64,000 nt of DNA, taken from the NCBI GenBank assembly GCA_031310005.1, contig CM062379.1:5208001-5272000 (forward strand), written 5' to 3'. Below, piece after piece: positions 12,263-25,057 of this stretch (positions are counted from its first letter, which is position 1; each line of letters opens with the position of its first letter). This DNA is from Dactylellina haptotyla. Lineage: Eukaryota; Ascomycota; Orbiliomycetes; Orbiliales; Orbiliaceae. The translations under genes were made by a program, and so were the position numbers. The notes beneath the pieces are model-generated. The model did no database searches. It saw only the letters and a list, made by a program, of their open reading frames with translations, and had not been told where the DNA came from.

Positions 12263-12717
12263 ATTACTAGATCTAGATCTTGCTGGGGGTGTACGGTAGG
12301 CGCTGGTGCATGGTATTCTTGAGTGCATTTTTTTATTGCTGGTTTTTCTTGTACATATGATGGATGTTTGTTCGATAAGATCATGATATTTAGAGACTAT
12401 TGGTTCGAATAATAGATTTACCGTTGTGTTCAAACAGGAAGCCGTGTCCGTCGTCATCGAAGATATCTAATTGGATATAGTTAGCATTGGATAGTAGTCG
12501 GGTTGGAGCTTGTTTGCCGCCAAGTAATTTTTTTTTCCTGGTGGCAGCTTTCCCCTGCAAATTTGTCGCGCAGCTCAAAAATTTAACTTGGACAGATCCT
12601 TCTTCTTTCCTCCATCTCCCTTCCACATCTCATTCAATCACCACCACCACCCCTCACGAACACTGCTACCGAACTTCTATCGTCAAACACGCGGGTGTAG
12701 ATCCTTATCGATATAGA
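12263..12717. other. Intergenic region upstream of RPB6
   Basis: About 455 bases between the transporter stop and the RPB6 start. The right 120 bases are C/T- and CA-rich, as in a fungal 5' leader. No gene seen. Confidence 0.5.
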
Positions 12718-13489
12718 ATGTCTGACTACGGTGGCGATGATGGCGGCGAGGCCGAGTACGCTCTCTCCGATTCTCCACGTTAAAGGAAGCTCCAATGAAA
12801 TCCCAAGGACTAACCAACCTTTCCCCCGTCTTGCCCGCAGGTTCAACGAGCCATACGACGATCCAGAGGCCTTTGACGATAACGACTTTGACGACGGTGA
12901 ACCGTTTGACGTCAACGAAAACCGCGATGCGGAGGACGAGGAGGGCAACGGCGAATTTAGCAACGGCGTGAACGGCACCGGCGGTATTCGAACCCACGGA
13001 ACGGGACCGGAATTCGTCGCGTCCGGCGACGTGGCGGCGATGGCGGCCAGTCAAGGACGGGGCGTGGTGGATGAGAACAAGAAAAAGATCCCGAACGATC
13101 AGAGGTCCACGACGCCGTATATGACAAAGTACGAGAGGGCACGGTTGTTGGGAACACGGGCGTTGCAGATTAGGTACTTTCCATCTACGATTTCCCCCCG
13201 TTCTTTTCAAGTACTCAATTTTTGAATTGAGAGGTTAATATGTGGAGATAGTATGAACGCCCCGGTGCTGGTTGATACGGAAGGACAGACGGATCCGCTA
13301 CAGATCGCGTTGAAGGAGCTGAACGAGAAGAAGATTCCATTGGTCGTGAGACGATATCTGCCTGATGGATAGTATGTTTTTACTTCCCCTCCACGTGCAA
13401 AGGAATGAAAAGATTATGAACAGGGGTACTGACGTGATAATTTGCGGTGTTATAGCTACGAAGACTGGACCTGCGAGGAACTCTTATAG
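12718..13489 (+). CDS. RPB6: RNA polymerases I, II and III shared subunit RPB6 (ABC23)
   Basis: Exons 12718-12755, 12841-13173, 13252-13371 and 13456-13489 encode 174 aa. The first exon is only 38 bases (12 codons plus 2), and introns of 85, 78 and 84 bases are all needed for the frame. The N-terminal ~90 residues are acidic and disordered (Asp/Glu-rich). The conserved C-terminal core is obvious: [52 protein letters not shown] and the EDW..EEL terminus. The family member is shared by all three nuclear RNA polymerases and helps hold the clamp to the core. Normal length for a fungal RPB6 with a slightly long acidic tail. Identification is firm. Confidence 0.96.
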
Positions 13490-14624
13490 GAGAGAGACTG
13501 GCCTGACGGGAAACGTCTTCGGAGAGTCGATTCGGATGCCAGTATTGCGTCGAGTCCCAAGAGCGTCGTTTCCATGTACCAACCGTTCGAGATCGAGGAC
13601 GACCAGGAGAAGCCTGTGGTTTCATCATCCCAGGTGTTCGTCGGAGCGGGGAGTAACACGTTGGTATGAAGATTGAAGTTATTTTTTCCATTTCGATTGT
13701 CGAAAAAGATGGATTCAAGGGAAAAGGGAACACGACCTATAGAGGAGGAGGAGACAGGGCTCTCAGGGAGCCGGCTACTACGTTCTGCGCAGAAAGAAAA
13801 GAAAAGAAAAGAAAAATCTGTACAACAAATGGAGTTTTTGGTGTTCAGTTATTTCATGTGATGGCAGGTTTTCGAATTTTGCATATAGTGCTTCTGTCTT
13901 TTTGGAGGATCTCTTAATTTCCCCAACATACTACTATTCTATACATTTTTTCTGTTCCTTTCACACAATTCGAAGAACATGGAACCAGAGAAAAAGAGAG
14001 CACGAGGAAGCAAGTAGTGGGAGTAGCGGTAGCGTAGAAGTGAAGGAATGGGAATGTCACACGCCTTGGCCGCACCCCTTTTTCGTCGGGTCGTACCCGA
14101 GCGGTGCCAATGGGATAGACGCGAGAAGCTGTGACCCACGTTTTTTAGACGGCGAGGTTTTGGGCGATGAAATTTGCGCGGGCTGCAGGGTGCCGAATGA
14201 ATTAATCCGGGCTCGGATTGTGCAGAATTAAGCTTAAATTCCGATGGGACGGGCGATGGACAGCACAGCAATGCATGCGTGCGGGGGTCCTCGCCATCTC
14301 TCCTCCTGCTCCCTCAACTGTGGTAGTTCGGTATCGTGAAGTCGAGTGAGCGCATGTACGAAGGAAGCATCACAAAGTATCACAGTTGAGAGGAGAGCTC
14401 TGCGATACTACGCAGTATAATATGTGTGGTTATCGATAAGAAGCTCCCCGGCTATGACGAAATAGCACCAACGAGAGAGCACCAGGCGAGCACAGGAGAC
14501 AAAGAGCCGCTCAAACACCATCCAAAAAATACCACAAAGCCGGTCTGCATTTCTCCCAACCAAATACCTGCCTTCCATCCCATCGTCCGAACGCACTCCT
14601 CTCTTGGTCCCTCAGTCGCCCAGC
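13490..14624. other. Intergenic region between RPB6 and the 6PGDH-like gene
   Basis: About 1.1 kb of mixed composition before the TATA box at 14625. Only short frames without protein-like composition on either strand; no gene, RNA or repeat was recognised. Confidence 0.5.
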
Positions 14625-14632
14625 TATAAAAA
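14625..14632 (+). promoter_or_regulatory. TATA box of the 6PGDH-like gene
   Basis: TATAAAAA about 190 bases upstream of ATG 14814, followed by a mixed leader and a C/T-rich stretch. This predicts transcription starting near 14655-14665. Consensus match and position only. Confidence 0.5.
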
Positions 14633-14813
14633 GGGGAAGTCCCACGGCGAGTCCGGTTCGCAGGCACGTTCACGTTCACGTTCGCTTTTTTCGCAGAAAC
14701 ACCAGCTAGCAAGAAGCTACCTAGCTTAGCTCTCTTTTCCACAATACCACGAACACCCACAACAGGGTACTTGATTTTATCTCCTCCATTCCAGCTGCTC
14801 AAAGGTCGCAGAC

Positions 14814-16151
14814 ATGGATGAACCACACCAAGAGCCCCTCGATAGCCGCTACCTGCCTACGGTTGCCATCCTGGCGCCGGGCGAGATGGGAACCGGCATT
14901 GGCATTATGCTCCGACATCACGGGTACACTGTTGCTACCCAATTGCTCGGACGAAGGTACTTTTTTCGTTCACTTTATCGAGTCTCATATACATATTATA
15001 CGCAACTTGGCTAACGCGGTCTGTTATTGTAGTGAATACACGGTTCAGCGTGCTCGTGACGCCCAGTTCCACTGCTACCCCTCCGACGAGGACATAATCG
15101 CCGAGTGCACCTACGTCTTCTCCATCGTGCCCCCCGCGGAAGCCATTGCCACCGCGCGAAGAATTGCAGAAGCCGCCGTCAGCTTCGCCTCGACAGCCCT
15201 GGCGCCAGAACACCCCCCGGCCCCGCTTTACTTTCTCGATTTGAACGCTACATCCCCAGCTACCGCTCGGGCTATTGCCGCATTATTCACGGGCGTGAAC
15301 TTGCAACTTCAGGGAAACCCAGCAGGACGCAAGATCGTTTTTGTAGATGGCGCCATCATTGGCGGACCACCAAAGTTGGATCCTAGCAGCGGGAACTGGT
15401 TCAAGCCGAATATTATGGTCAGCGGACCGCAGAGGCTGTCCATGACGGCGTTCAATGAGCTCGATGATGCGACCACGCTCGTGGAGACGGAGGAGGATGA
15501 CGGTGAGATCCTGGAGAAGATTCTGGGGCTTAAGTGGGTGGGCAACGAGATTGGGCAGGCGAGTGGTGTCAAGATGTGCTTTGCTAGTCTTACAAAGGTG
15601 TGTATTTTTTTGGGGGTTTTATATTTTGGGTATTGCTTATACACGTACACCGAGTATATGCTAATTTATATCAGGGACTTACGGCTCTCGCGATCGAATC
15701 GTTTACAACAGCATCGTCACTAGGGTTGTTGAAACCTCTACAAGAACAGTTGGCGGATAAAACGCCGCTAATCTCTAGCTTTGTCAATAACGCCATCGTG
15801 CAGATGCCGCCAAAAGCGTACCGCTGGGTCGGAGAGATGGAGGAAATCGCGGAAACATTCTACACCGAAGCCGGGTTCGAGAAGACCATCTACCAAGGTA
15901 CAGCTGAGGTGTTTAGAACCATCAACGAGGACACGGAGCTGGGGAGGGAGAGAAGCGGGATGAGAAATCGAGGCAAGACGGTGGAGGATGTCACGCAGTT
16001 ACTCGCGGAGGGGATGAAGCATCGTAGAGAGAGGCTTTCGAGGACCGCGACGACGGTGGACCCGAAGAATGACAAGATTGCCGAGGCGCTGCGGGGCAGT
16101 GTGATTGGGTTAAAGATTACGGAGGAGGATGAGAATGCTAAGGGCAAGTAG
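14814..16151 (+). CDS. 6-phosphogluconate dehydrogenase-like NAD(P)-binding oxidoreductase (DUF1932 C-terminus)
   Basis: Exons 14814-14956, 15033-15597 and 15675-16151 encode 394 aa; introns are 76 and 77 bases. Residues ~16-30 contain a Rossmann dinucleotide motif (AILAPGEMGTGIG). The fold continues through YVFSIVPP and FVDGAIIGGPP, typical of the 6-phosphogluconate / 3-hydroxyisobutyrate dehydrogenase superfamily. The all-helical C-terminal half begins at QASGVKMCFASLTKG, where the Lys sits in the place of the catalytic lysine, and belongs to the 'phosphogluconate dehydrogenase NAD-binding putative C-terminal' (DUF1932) type rather than classic Gnd1. The substrate cannot be told from sequence. 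The C-terminal ~70 residues are charged. There is no signal peptide, so probably cytosolic. Confidence 0.85.
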
Positions 16152-18166
16152 GCTGAGAAGTAAGAGGTGCACGTCTGTCGCCGACCTTTTTTTTTCTTCT
16201 TGTCCGTGGGCCATCCCGCGCGGACTTAACTTGTGCTTTGTTGTTTGCTTTTCTTTCGTGTGACCGAAGGAAATAGTGGGGTTTTTCGGGGATCCGACGA
16301 AGTCACCTCTCTCTCTGGTCTGCTGGGTCTTCCTTTTTCCTCCTTCGATGCCCTCATACCCTTTCGCCCTCGATTGTGGACTTTTTATTAGTGGTTTTAC
16401 AGTGGTTCTGTTTTAGCTGGAGGGGGAGCTGAGCTCTTTGTGATTGGGGGTATAGGAATTGAACAGCGTTGGGTTAAGACACTTAGTGAAATACGGTCTC
16501 TTTTTTGGTGCATTTGCCGCCGCTTCATACTAGTAGTAGTTTGAAAAAGAATACTTTAATCATTCACGTGGGCGAGCTTAGTGCGAGCCTAAAGATTCCG
16601 ATGGGAAGCTATAAAAAGTGTCATCTACGAGAATTGCCGCATCTTAGCCTGGTATTCGGCTGCTGGTCATCTTGACATTCTACATGGATATCGCAGATGG
16701 CGGTAGTAAGACTGGGTGGGCTGGATTATCGTGGTTCTGGGTTCTCAACATGTAATTGGGTGCAGCCCCAACGGAAGGCCCATTTCGTCGGGGTTCCGAA
16801 CGGGTAAGTCCTAGCTCTGGCAGTGTCGAAGCTACCAGAAGCGAGCTGAAGAAGCAGCAAGTGGCCCCCCGAGAACCGATACGTATGCAAGAGAGCAAGA
16901 TAACCCAGCTTGTTCTTACGAGCCCATACGTACGTTACAAGGGCGGAACCAGTGAGCTCGAGGCTTTTCTGACGATAACGGACGAGGTGTGATATTTAAT
17001 TTAATGTTAAACATTTGCAGTTGCGTTGCAGACAGTCCAGGCTTTCTGGTCGCAAACAGCCATCCGGTTTCTTGTTGGGCAGCCGGGAAACTCGCGCAAA
17101 AGACGAGGCCGCAGAGTAAAAATAGTTTCGTTTCGAAGGGATTAAAAATTCCGAAGACATCCCTACCCGCAGCTCGAGAGATGATCGATGAGTTACTTGG
17201 ATACTCTGGGGGCTGATGTAACAAATATGTAATGAGGGAAACCGTGCATCGTGGGACGAGGGGTACCATATCATTGGGTGCTTTCGCTAACATGTCCTTC
17301 CCTTTTCCCCCCCTTTGCTTTGCGCGGGCTCTGTGCAGTACGCACTGAGGGGGTGGGGGACGTTCGCAATTTCCCCTCACTCGCCCACTCGTCAGATTAG
17401 AGCGCGAAGAGGGAGGGCCGTGAGAGGGCGAGATGTGAACAAGTTTAATTTGCAGCTCGAAGGAAACCGGAGAGGGTGGAGTCCGTTTGGTGCGTCCTAT
17501 CTGCAGAGAAGTCGCAGCCGGGCCAACCCCCCATTTCGAGTCCGATTGGAACTGGGGCCCTCCTCCTATATACTCCGTCTATGGGACTGTTCATTCCTGG
17601 TTTCTGAATTCTCCTGTTCTGCGATATATACATACGATACACTTACGCAATAAACCCAGGCTATCATATAGATTGTATTTTTTATATACTATTATCTCTC
17701 ATTTTATATTCTGCCTGAAACTGTGCTCTGTGAAGGAATAGCGCAGCAGCCCCGTCCCGTCCTGTGCCTCAGAGTCGCTTGTGCAAAGGCAACAGCATAC
17801 CGTCGGTTCAGCCAATCGAATCGTCTCTTGTCCGACTGGGAACAGCGGTGGTCCTTCTTTATCTCCATTCTCGCTAGCTATCCTTAAGATCTCCCTCCTC
17901 ACCAAGACCAGACCAGACCAAGAAACACATCTACACAGCAGATACGCAGAGCATTTACACACTTCATAAAACAAATAGCAGTCGATAGTAGCAGCAGCGG
18001 CACCGGTAGTTCGAAATCGCTAGACGATATACGACGACAACAAGCGTAGCACAACCACTCGTTCAAACCCGCCACTCTCTTCTCTCTCTCTCCGCTCATC
18101 CAGCAGGAGAAAGAAGAAGATACAATCGCCCAAACCGCTTCCAAAGGATCGCCCCGTGCCGACTTA
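16152..18166. other. Intergenic region with promoter-like right end
   Basis: About 2 kb without a supported gene. The first 450 bases are T-rich 3' flank. A CCAAT lies at 17812-17816, and a CT-rich stretch around 18065-18105 looks like a 5' leader, suggesting that a transcript starts near 17.9-18.05 kb and reads right. Confidence 0.5.
17812..17816 (+). promoter_or_regulatory. CCAAT box, candidate promoter of the 18.2-kb transcript
   Basis: CCAAT (GCCAATCGA context) about 350 bases upstream of ATG 18167, followed by a CT-rich leader. Short motif; supported only by position. Confidence 0.35.
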
Positions 18167-18810
18167 ATGCCAGCACCTCCATCCTTTGACGCCCCGACCA
18201 CTTCCCCCTATAACTACAATAACACGTATCAGCAGCAAGTCGCTCAACGCCAGGCCATCTACCAACGATCCCAGGCGAACAATTTTAGCGGACCGAACGG
18301 TCACAGTTCTGGCGGAAATAACAACAGTAACAACAACAGTAACAACAACGGAAACGTTGACAACAAGAGCTTGATTGGCGGCCGGTACAAGATATACCCG
18401 AGAGAGTTGTAAGTCTGAGGAGCGTTTCGTTTAAACATAACCGCACCTCGCTTTTGTTCATTTGTCATTCGTCATGGTCTCGCCTTATTACCCTTCTTTT
18501 CTTGTGAACCCATACGCTTTTGGGGGTTTTTAGTTGTTCGTTTCGTCCGGGTTGCTTGTCGGGGGGCATGATCCGATCGTTACATCATCGGGCTGTACCC
18601 GTCGACAAAGCAGCCACAAGCTCCGTCCACTGGCCTTCTCCAGCAGGAACAAGCTCGAAGAAGGAAACCCGCCCAGATGGTTACTCCATACGTCGAAAGG
18701 CAGCGGGAAACGTATCGGAGAGAGGCTGGGAGCCATGTCCGTCCCGGTTGGCCAGCTCCCCAGGGTTAGGCCAAATGCTCGCTCCAGCTTTTGGGGTAAG
18801 GTTTGCCTGA
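18167..18810 (+). CDS. Unrecognised small N/Q/S-rich protein (gene model uncertain)
   Basis: The first 80 codons from ATG 18167 look coding: Pro/Tyr/Asn/Gln-rich, including YNYNNTYQQQVAQRQAIYQ and an Asn/Ser run, ending GGRYKIYPREL. The frame meets TAA at 18410 unless spliced at the good donor GTAAGT (18409). The first AG downstream of a TAAC-like branch point is at 18533, and joining there gives a 172-aa protein ending at 18810. However, a different frame over about 18580-18770 has a more natural Gln/Arg/Glu-rich composition (QQEQARRRKPAQ, TPYVERQRETYRRE) and can be spliced at 18765/18830. The 3' part is therefore unresolved. It could also be an upstream ORF region of the next gene. I do not recognise the family. 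Confidence 0.3.
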
Positions 18811-18845
18811 GTCATCTGATGCCTCCGCAGTATAGCGGCAAATGA

Positions 18846-19373
18846 TAATGACGACCTTGGGCATTCCCTCGCAAGTGTATAAGGCACAGGTCCGGTCCCA
18901 GGCACCACCCGTCAGCGTCATGCTTCTGTATCATATCCCAATACTCCTTCATACGAGACTGCGAAAGAGAGCTTGAGTTGCTGTTTCAGTTGATCGTGCT
19001 CGTCCGCAACGCATCTGACCTCATCCCAACGCACCCGCCGCTTCGAGAGAAACCAGCTCCTGTCTGCTCCTCCTCCTCCTCCCTGCGAACGCTTACTTTC
19101 ATCTCTTCTCCCCTTTCCATACACTCTCCTTTAGCTTCCCCACTGGATTAGCCAAAAACCGCACAAGAGGAAAAAAGAAGAACCAGCAGAGAAAGAAGTG
19201 CCGATAGAACCCATCATTTTACTACGCCGTTGTTTTTTTGAATTTCCGCATCGAATCGTTCAATCCCGAGCTTCATAACCCTCCTTGGAGGGGGAATGTC
19301 GCTTTCCCATTTCCAAAAACCCATCATTAGCTTAGACGAACTTTCCTAAAGGGAACAACCCAAAACTAACCTC
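18846..19373. other. Probable promoter and leader of the BCAS3-domain gene
   Basis: A TATAAG near 18877 is followed by a C/T-rich stretch at about 19050-19140 and a mixed leader to the ATG at 19374. This suggests that the BCAS3-domain gene has its own promoter, separate from the 18.2-kb ORF. Confidence 0.4.
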
Positions 19374-22300
19374 ATGCCTCGTCGCAAACCGCGCCGGTCC
19401 GATAACGACAGTAACAAAACCTTCCCTCAGGTCCAGCCGCAGCAGGTCCAACAGAAGACCACCTCGCCGCTTCTCTCCGCATTCGCCTCTGCGTCCTCCA
19501 TCCCTTTCAATCTTCTGGGCAACTCCCCGCCGCCGTCCATCTCCCCGCAGCTCCTCGGTACTTCCCCAAACCACCATCTGCAGCAGGGTCTCGTAGGTCC
19601 CGCGGGGGAATACGGCAATCCCCAGAACCACATCTCCATTCCGAACTCCTTCCCTAGATCGTACCCGAACCAGGTTGGGGGTGCGCCGCATGCGATAAGT
19701 CCGCCTACGGGAGCTGGTGGCGCAGGGAGAGCACTGCAGCATCATGTCTCCTACCCTTCGTTCCCTGAACACAGAGGCAGTAGCGTATACGCCACCAGTC
19801 CGACGCCTAGTCATCTGTCTGGAAGAGGTGGAGCGCGGCCGCCGGCTCATGCGGGCCACTTGCGGCCAGGGGATGGCGGATGGGCATTCTCGTTTGATGT
19901 CCTAGATGATCTCGAGGGGCTTATTGGTTCGGAATCAGCTCAGAAAGCTTCAGGGAGCGGTGTTGTCGGAACCGATGTCGTCTGTCTCGGGTGGGAAGGC
20001 GGTGTTGATGTCTGGAAGGTTGGACGTGGTGTCGTCGAGCTCGTCGCTAGGATGAGTGGATTGCCAGGAACAGTTATCGGCGCAAAGGTAAGAAGATTGT
20101 CAAACAGAGACTCGTTTTCCCGTTGATGTGGGAAGGAGGGAAACAAATCCGCTAACGTTACTGCTATAGCTTCTGCCAACGCCGAGGAGAGATGATGCGA
20201 ATGCGCACTTGCGCCCTCTCATTTGCTTGGTTATACATTCGCCGGTCCTCCCGAGACAGGACGAAGACGAGCACGAAAGATCGCCAACTCCATCGGAGAA
20301 CTCGAGACCCGCTAGCGCCGCGTCGAATAGATCTTCTGAACACCTTCCTCAGCAGCAGGCCGAAGAGTACCAAACATCTGTTGAAATCTATTCCTTATCT
20401 CGAAGAACTCATGTAGCTACGCTGTACAAATCGCCACTTATCCCCGTTGCAATTGGTGGTATTCCTGCTCCTCTCGGAGTTCGAGTCGAAGTTTCCAATG
20501 TTGGAACGGGGAACGTTATAGCTGTGGGAATCGCAGGTACTGGGGAAATCTACCTGTTCAGTGACTCCAAGCCAGCGGTATCACGCAAAAGGCGATCTGA
20601 GGTGACGGAAGATAGAACGTGGCACTGTTGGGGCAAAGTTTGGACGAATGTCTACGTTGAAGGGCGAAGTAGCTCTTCTGGCAACCTTTCCGCCGAGTAC
20701 AGTAGCGAGAACCTACCCAGCTGCAAAGCTGGAATGCCAATATTCTCGTTGGAAGGCAGATGGCTTGCCTACTGCCCACCGTCACCGAGTTCTCAGGCTT
20801 TGAGAATGGGTAATCCCTTCCCTTCAGTTGGAGGAGTCGCCACTGGAGCACCTCATCTGCCAAACCCATCAACACCCCAACCTCAGGCGAATACGTACGT
20901 AGATGTACCGGAAGATGAACCCATTCTGAACCGTGTAGCACGAGAAGTCACGCAGGAGGTCATCCGAGGAGCCAAATGGATGGGCGAGCAAGGAATCCGC
21001 GCCATGAAAAACTACTGGAACGGGTACAACAGCTCCGGGAACAGCAATGGAAACAGTCCACCGGGTGCGGGGGTTAAAATCGGCCCAAACCCCGCTGGAA
21101 CCAATGGCGTCAGCGCTTTAGGCATGCAGGTTCAGGAAATGCGAGAACGGGAGCGGGAACTTGCATCTCTTGGCCCGGGAAGCGGAATCTCGTCCGGGAA
21201 GAACGGATACGGGATGCAGTCTGGCGGCAACAATGCAGGTCTTGCGACTGCTAACTCATCCGAGCCGGTCGTCATTTCGATTATGGACTTAGGTAAGGGC
21301 ATGGCTCAAAGCTACAGAAACGAGGCTTTGACCCCGCAGACTACCTTCCAGCCTCTCCAGGGGGCCAGCTTTGTGTCATTCGCACCAGGTGGAATGGCTC
21401 TGCTTGTCGTCAGCAACAAGGGAGACGTTGTTCACGTTTGGGACTTGCTGAAGGCCATGCATCAACCTCCTGTTTCCGTAACTGCCCAATCCAAGGGCAA
21501 AGCCAGCCCCAGCGTGACCGATGCTTCCGCAATCGCTGTCAACGGTAGACTCGCCAACGGCCAACATGCCGGGAGACATGTCCGACAAATCGCCAGATTC
21601 ACCAGGATGACGGTTGCCCATGTAGTAGACGTCGTCTGGTCTGGTCCGAAGGGCGACAAACTTGCTATCGTCACGGAGAAAGGAACGGTTCACTTTTACG
21701 ATATGCCGGGTAACGCTTACCAATGGCCTCCTCCGAAGCGATCCATCCCGCAACCCAAGAGCCCCCAAGGTGGTGTTAGCGGTATGGTCAGCTCTGCCGG
21801 ACAAGCCGCTGCGAGCTTGTTAACAAACGCTCAACCTCTCGTCGTAGCTGCTCGTCGGAGACGGCGGAGCTCGAGTGGAAGCGTGAGTGGTTACGGAACG
21901 AGTACCGGTAAGGACAGCACTCTTGGTAGCAGTGGTAACTCTGTTGCGCAAGCGAACGCCATCGTTCACCGCGTTTCTCTGCCATACGGTCCAGGCACTC
22001 CTGGGATGGGATTCGTCCGATTCCTTGGAGGCAAAGAGTACGGGTACGTCGCTATGATTGGTGGCGGTACTCTTAGGATCTACGAAAGCAAGACTTCTGC
22101 TGTTGCCAGGAGGAAGTCTGCGCCTCACGATGGCGGTGTGATCACTACCGGATGGTTAGAATATGAGCTTCCGGGTCTACCCGAAGGAACCGCAGCCGGC
22201 GTTCAAGAGCCACTAGAGGACGATAACGACGAGCCTATATCTCCAATTTCTGTTGGTGAGGAACTCACGAAACCCGAACCGACCGTTTTGCAAGGTTATT

Positions 22301-22935
22301 GGGGTGGGAAGACACCCGCACCGCCGCCAACCACGTCGAAGAACAAGGAGCTTCAGAAGGAGCTTATCGAGACTCCACTTTACTATGCCGAAATCGACAC
22401 GAACCCACCATATCCTCCGATCCATTCTGATCGACACGTCACACTGTCCGTCTTCAAGGAGGAGAGTTCAATTGCTGCCAGCACTACTTGGCATCTCAAT
22501 GTTGCCCAGTCGAACGACGCAGTCTGGGTATTCGGCCGAAACATCCCCTTCGAGAAGCTAGATATCGGCTTCGCTAAGGGCGAGGTGGAGTTCGTAGAGA
22601 GCAGCGACGGACTGGTCGAGGCCATGGAGAGCGGTATGAGGCTTGGAGAGCAGTCGCAAGCTCCACCAAAACCACTCAGACAAAAGGCACCGCGTGTCTC
22701 GACGCCTCCCCGACTCTCGGAAACACCTGAAGAGCCAATGATCTACGAGATTCCGTCTTCTACCACAGTGAATACCCTTCCAAAGTCAGGCAAGAAAGAT
22801 GGAGTTTCCGCTGTTCCCGAGAAGAAGAAGAAAAAGAAGAGCAAGCGAGTTGAACCGCCTGCCAGCACTTTTGGCGACGAAGGGTTCTTCGAGGAAGGTG
22901 CGGAAGTCTTGGACGAGAACAAGAGGAATAAATAG
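19374..22935 (+). CDS. BCAS3-domain WD40/beta-propeller protein
   Basis: Exons 19374-20087 and 20170-22935 (intron 82 bases, phase 0) encode 1159 aa. The N-terminal ~150 residues are Gln/Pro/Ser-rich. Propeller-like strands start near residue 165 (VVCLGWEGGVDVWKV) and continue through LGVRVEVSNVGTGNVIAVG, FSLEGRWLAYCPPSP, FAPGGMALLVVSNKGDVVHVW and DVVWSGPKGDKLAIVTEKGT. The later block PLYYAEIDTNPPYPPIHSDR and TWHLNVAQSNDAVWVFGR looks like the BCAS3 C-terminal domain. A Lys-rich tail follows. In animals, BCAS3 partners PHAF1 at autophagic membranes, and the fold resembles PROPPINs; a role in phagophore or phosphoinositide binding here is inference. Low-complexity insertions (residues ~520-600) separate the blades. 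Confidence 0.78.
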
Positions 22936-25057
22936 TCTTTTAGTTCCCTCTTGCTTTCTATGCCTTCTGACAGATTCGAATCGCTCTAAATGGCTTCTTT
23001 GCTTCTCTTGCAAATGAAACGAACGAAATTGGATACCATTTATCGTTCTTTACACCTCTCGCGTCACTCAACTTGGCCGTATTCACTTTCCTTATTTTGT
23101 TAGTTTTGTTGCTTTTCGTTTTTCTTTTCTGAAGCATGTCATTTCTGGATTCTGTCTTTTTCAATCACCGGTTTCTTTCCTATAATATTGGGTGTAAATT
23201 TTGGCATGACTTGGGGCGTTTTTTTTTCGATTAGTTTCCTGTTTCCAATCCAACTTTCTTTATATTCCCCAGACTACCCTTGCATACTTGAGTCCTGCTG
23301 TTTTCATTGGAGAGCATTTTCCCCGACGGTTTTAAGCTTGTTGAAATTGATATATAGAATATTTTCCCACCATATATTCTTTATTCCCCTTTTCTTCTCG
23401 ATCGATCTTCCCTCTCTACCCCATCTTTTTGTTTACGTTTGCAAATAAGTTGATTCGCAGAGGCGATGGAGTAGACAGATTGGTCCATGCACATATTTTT
23501 ACCCAACTCTTTTTCTCTACATTCTCATGTGGTCCCTCCCCTTCTTCATTTTTACCCAGACTATATTTTGGCGTCCTTTTTCCTTGTTTAACTGTTTATC
23601 ATGACGATTTGATGACGATGTGTGTCTCTTGCCCGAAATATGATACCCACAAATACGGACAACTTCACAGAGACTTCTTTTTTATTTGTTGTTTTTGATT
23701 TTTCTTGTTAGCTTCTTCTTCTTCTTTGAGTCGTTTTTATACTATACCAAATAAGAGAAAGAAAAACATTCATACGGTAAATCGGGCTTGTTTTTATTTA
23801 CAGAGAGGATTTGGAGTTCGACTTTTTTCTTCTTCTTTTTTCACATATGTATGATTTCCCCATTAGGGGTTGGTGTTTTTATTACCTTTCTTCGGTGTAA
23901 AGATTAAGAGGTGGGTATGGATGCTGGAGCTTCTTTTTGAATCTTTTTGTTGGAGCGGATACCATGGGAATGTTGGAAATATGGATATCGGGTAAGAAAG
24001 CGAGGAAATTTGGTGTCTCTTTGAGGAGTCGTCGTCAGGTGTTCTTGACTTCCTGGGTGCGTAGGTATATAGGAAAGTTCCGTGCGCGTGTTCTGGCAGG
24101 TTGCGATTTTCTCAAACCTTTTTCATTATTTGTTTTTGACGAGAGTGTGGCTAGCTACGTGCTTGCTTCCTGGAGTTGAGAAATTAAGAAAGAAAGAAAG
24201 AAAGAAACAACCAGAATGGCAACCCTTTTTCATATATTTTGTTTAGAGAAGAGGAGAAGTGAAGGTGGTAAGTAGGAAAGGGAGCTGGGTATAACTGGAA
24301 AGAGGTGGAATATAATACAAAAAAACGACAAGAAATAAATTAGATTAAAGAAAGAAAGCGCGGAGGATGCAGAGAGCAAGTGTCAAGATATTTTTTATAC
24401 ATCATGCTGCGGACGCGAGTCGACAGTCGTGGGCAGAACAGGCGATTTCTCTTATCAAAGCATCAAACTAGCATATGATATCTCACTCATGTACATTGTA
24501 GAATATATATACCAGATACAGAGCGATTAGCCCCCTGCTCAGATAGTCACGAACTAATCAAATCAAATATACCAGTTGAAGAAAAACAAAGCTTGCTCTG
24601 GCTTTTGAAATTTGAAACTTATCGTGGATAGCAACGTTCGAGGTTGATACCGAGTTGGAGTCGTTGAACGTGGCATTATTATCAATACCGCAACGGCCGA
24701 TTCTAAGGGGATCTAAGATCATGGAGGCAGCCATGGGTTGGTAGTTGTAACTGGTTATTCAAGGAGAGTGGGAGGGTTCAAGTTTCCGTCGGCAGCGTTG
24801 CAGTGTGATCGTAGATGAAAGACAATCTGCGGTATATCGAATACCCATCATCTTCATAAATTAAGCTATAAAATAGCTATCTGGTTTTTAGTAGCGAGTG
24901 ATGGCTCGTATGCTCGGGCAACGGTCAGTCTACAAAAGAATTAACCTGTTCATTGCGAGACAGCCTGTTCATCCATTTACAACCCTGATGGTAGAAATGA
25001 GGGAAAGAGAACGTTGTGGTATATATACGCCCAATAACCTTTACCTTTAAGTGACTG
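22936..25057. other. Gene-free interval, left part of the 3.4-kb gap
   Basis: T-rich 3' flank of the BCAS3-domain gene to about 23.9 kb, then AT-leaning sequence with an AAGA microsatellite near 24186-24208. No coding region on either strand is convincing. Confidence 0.5.
24186..24208. repeat. AAGA microsatellite
   Basis: About five tandem AAGA units in non-coding DNA between two convergent genes. Confidence 0.7.

Noticed and set aside
18795-18835. TPP-riboswitch-like CTGAG...CTGATGC
   Set aside because: Only these short pieces match; the conserved paired elements and spacing of a TPP aptamer are not present. CTGAT serves better as a branch point.
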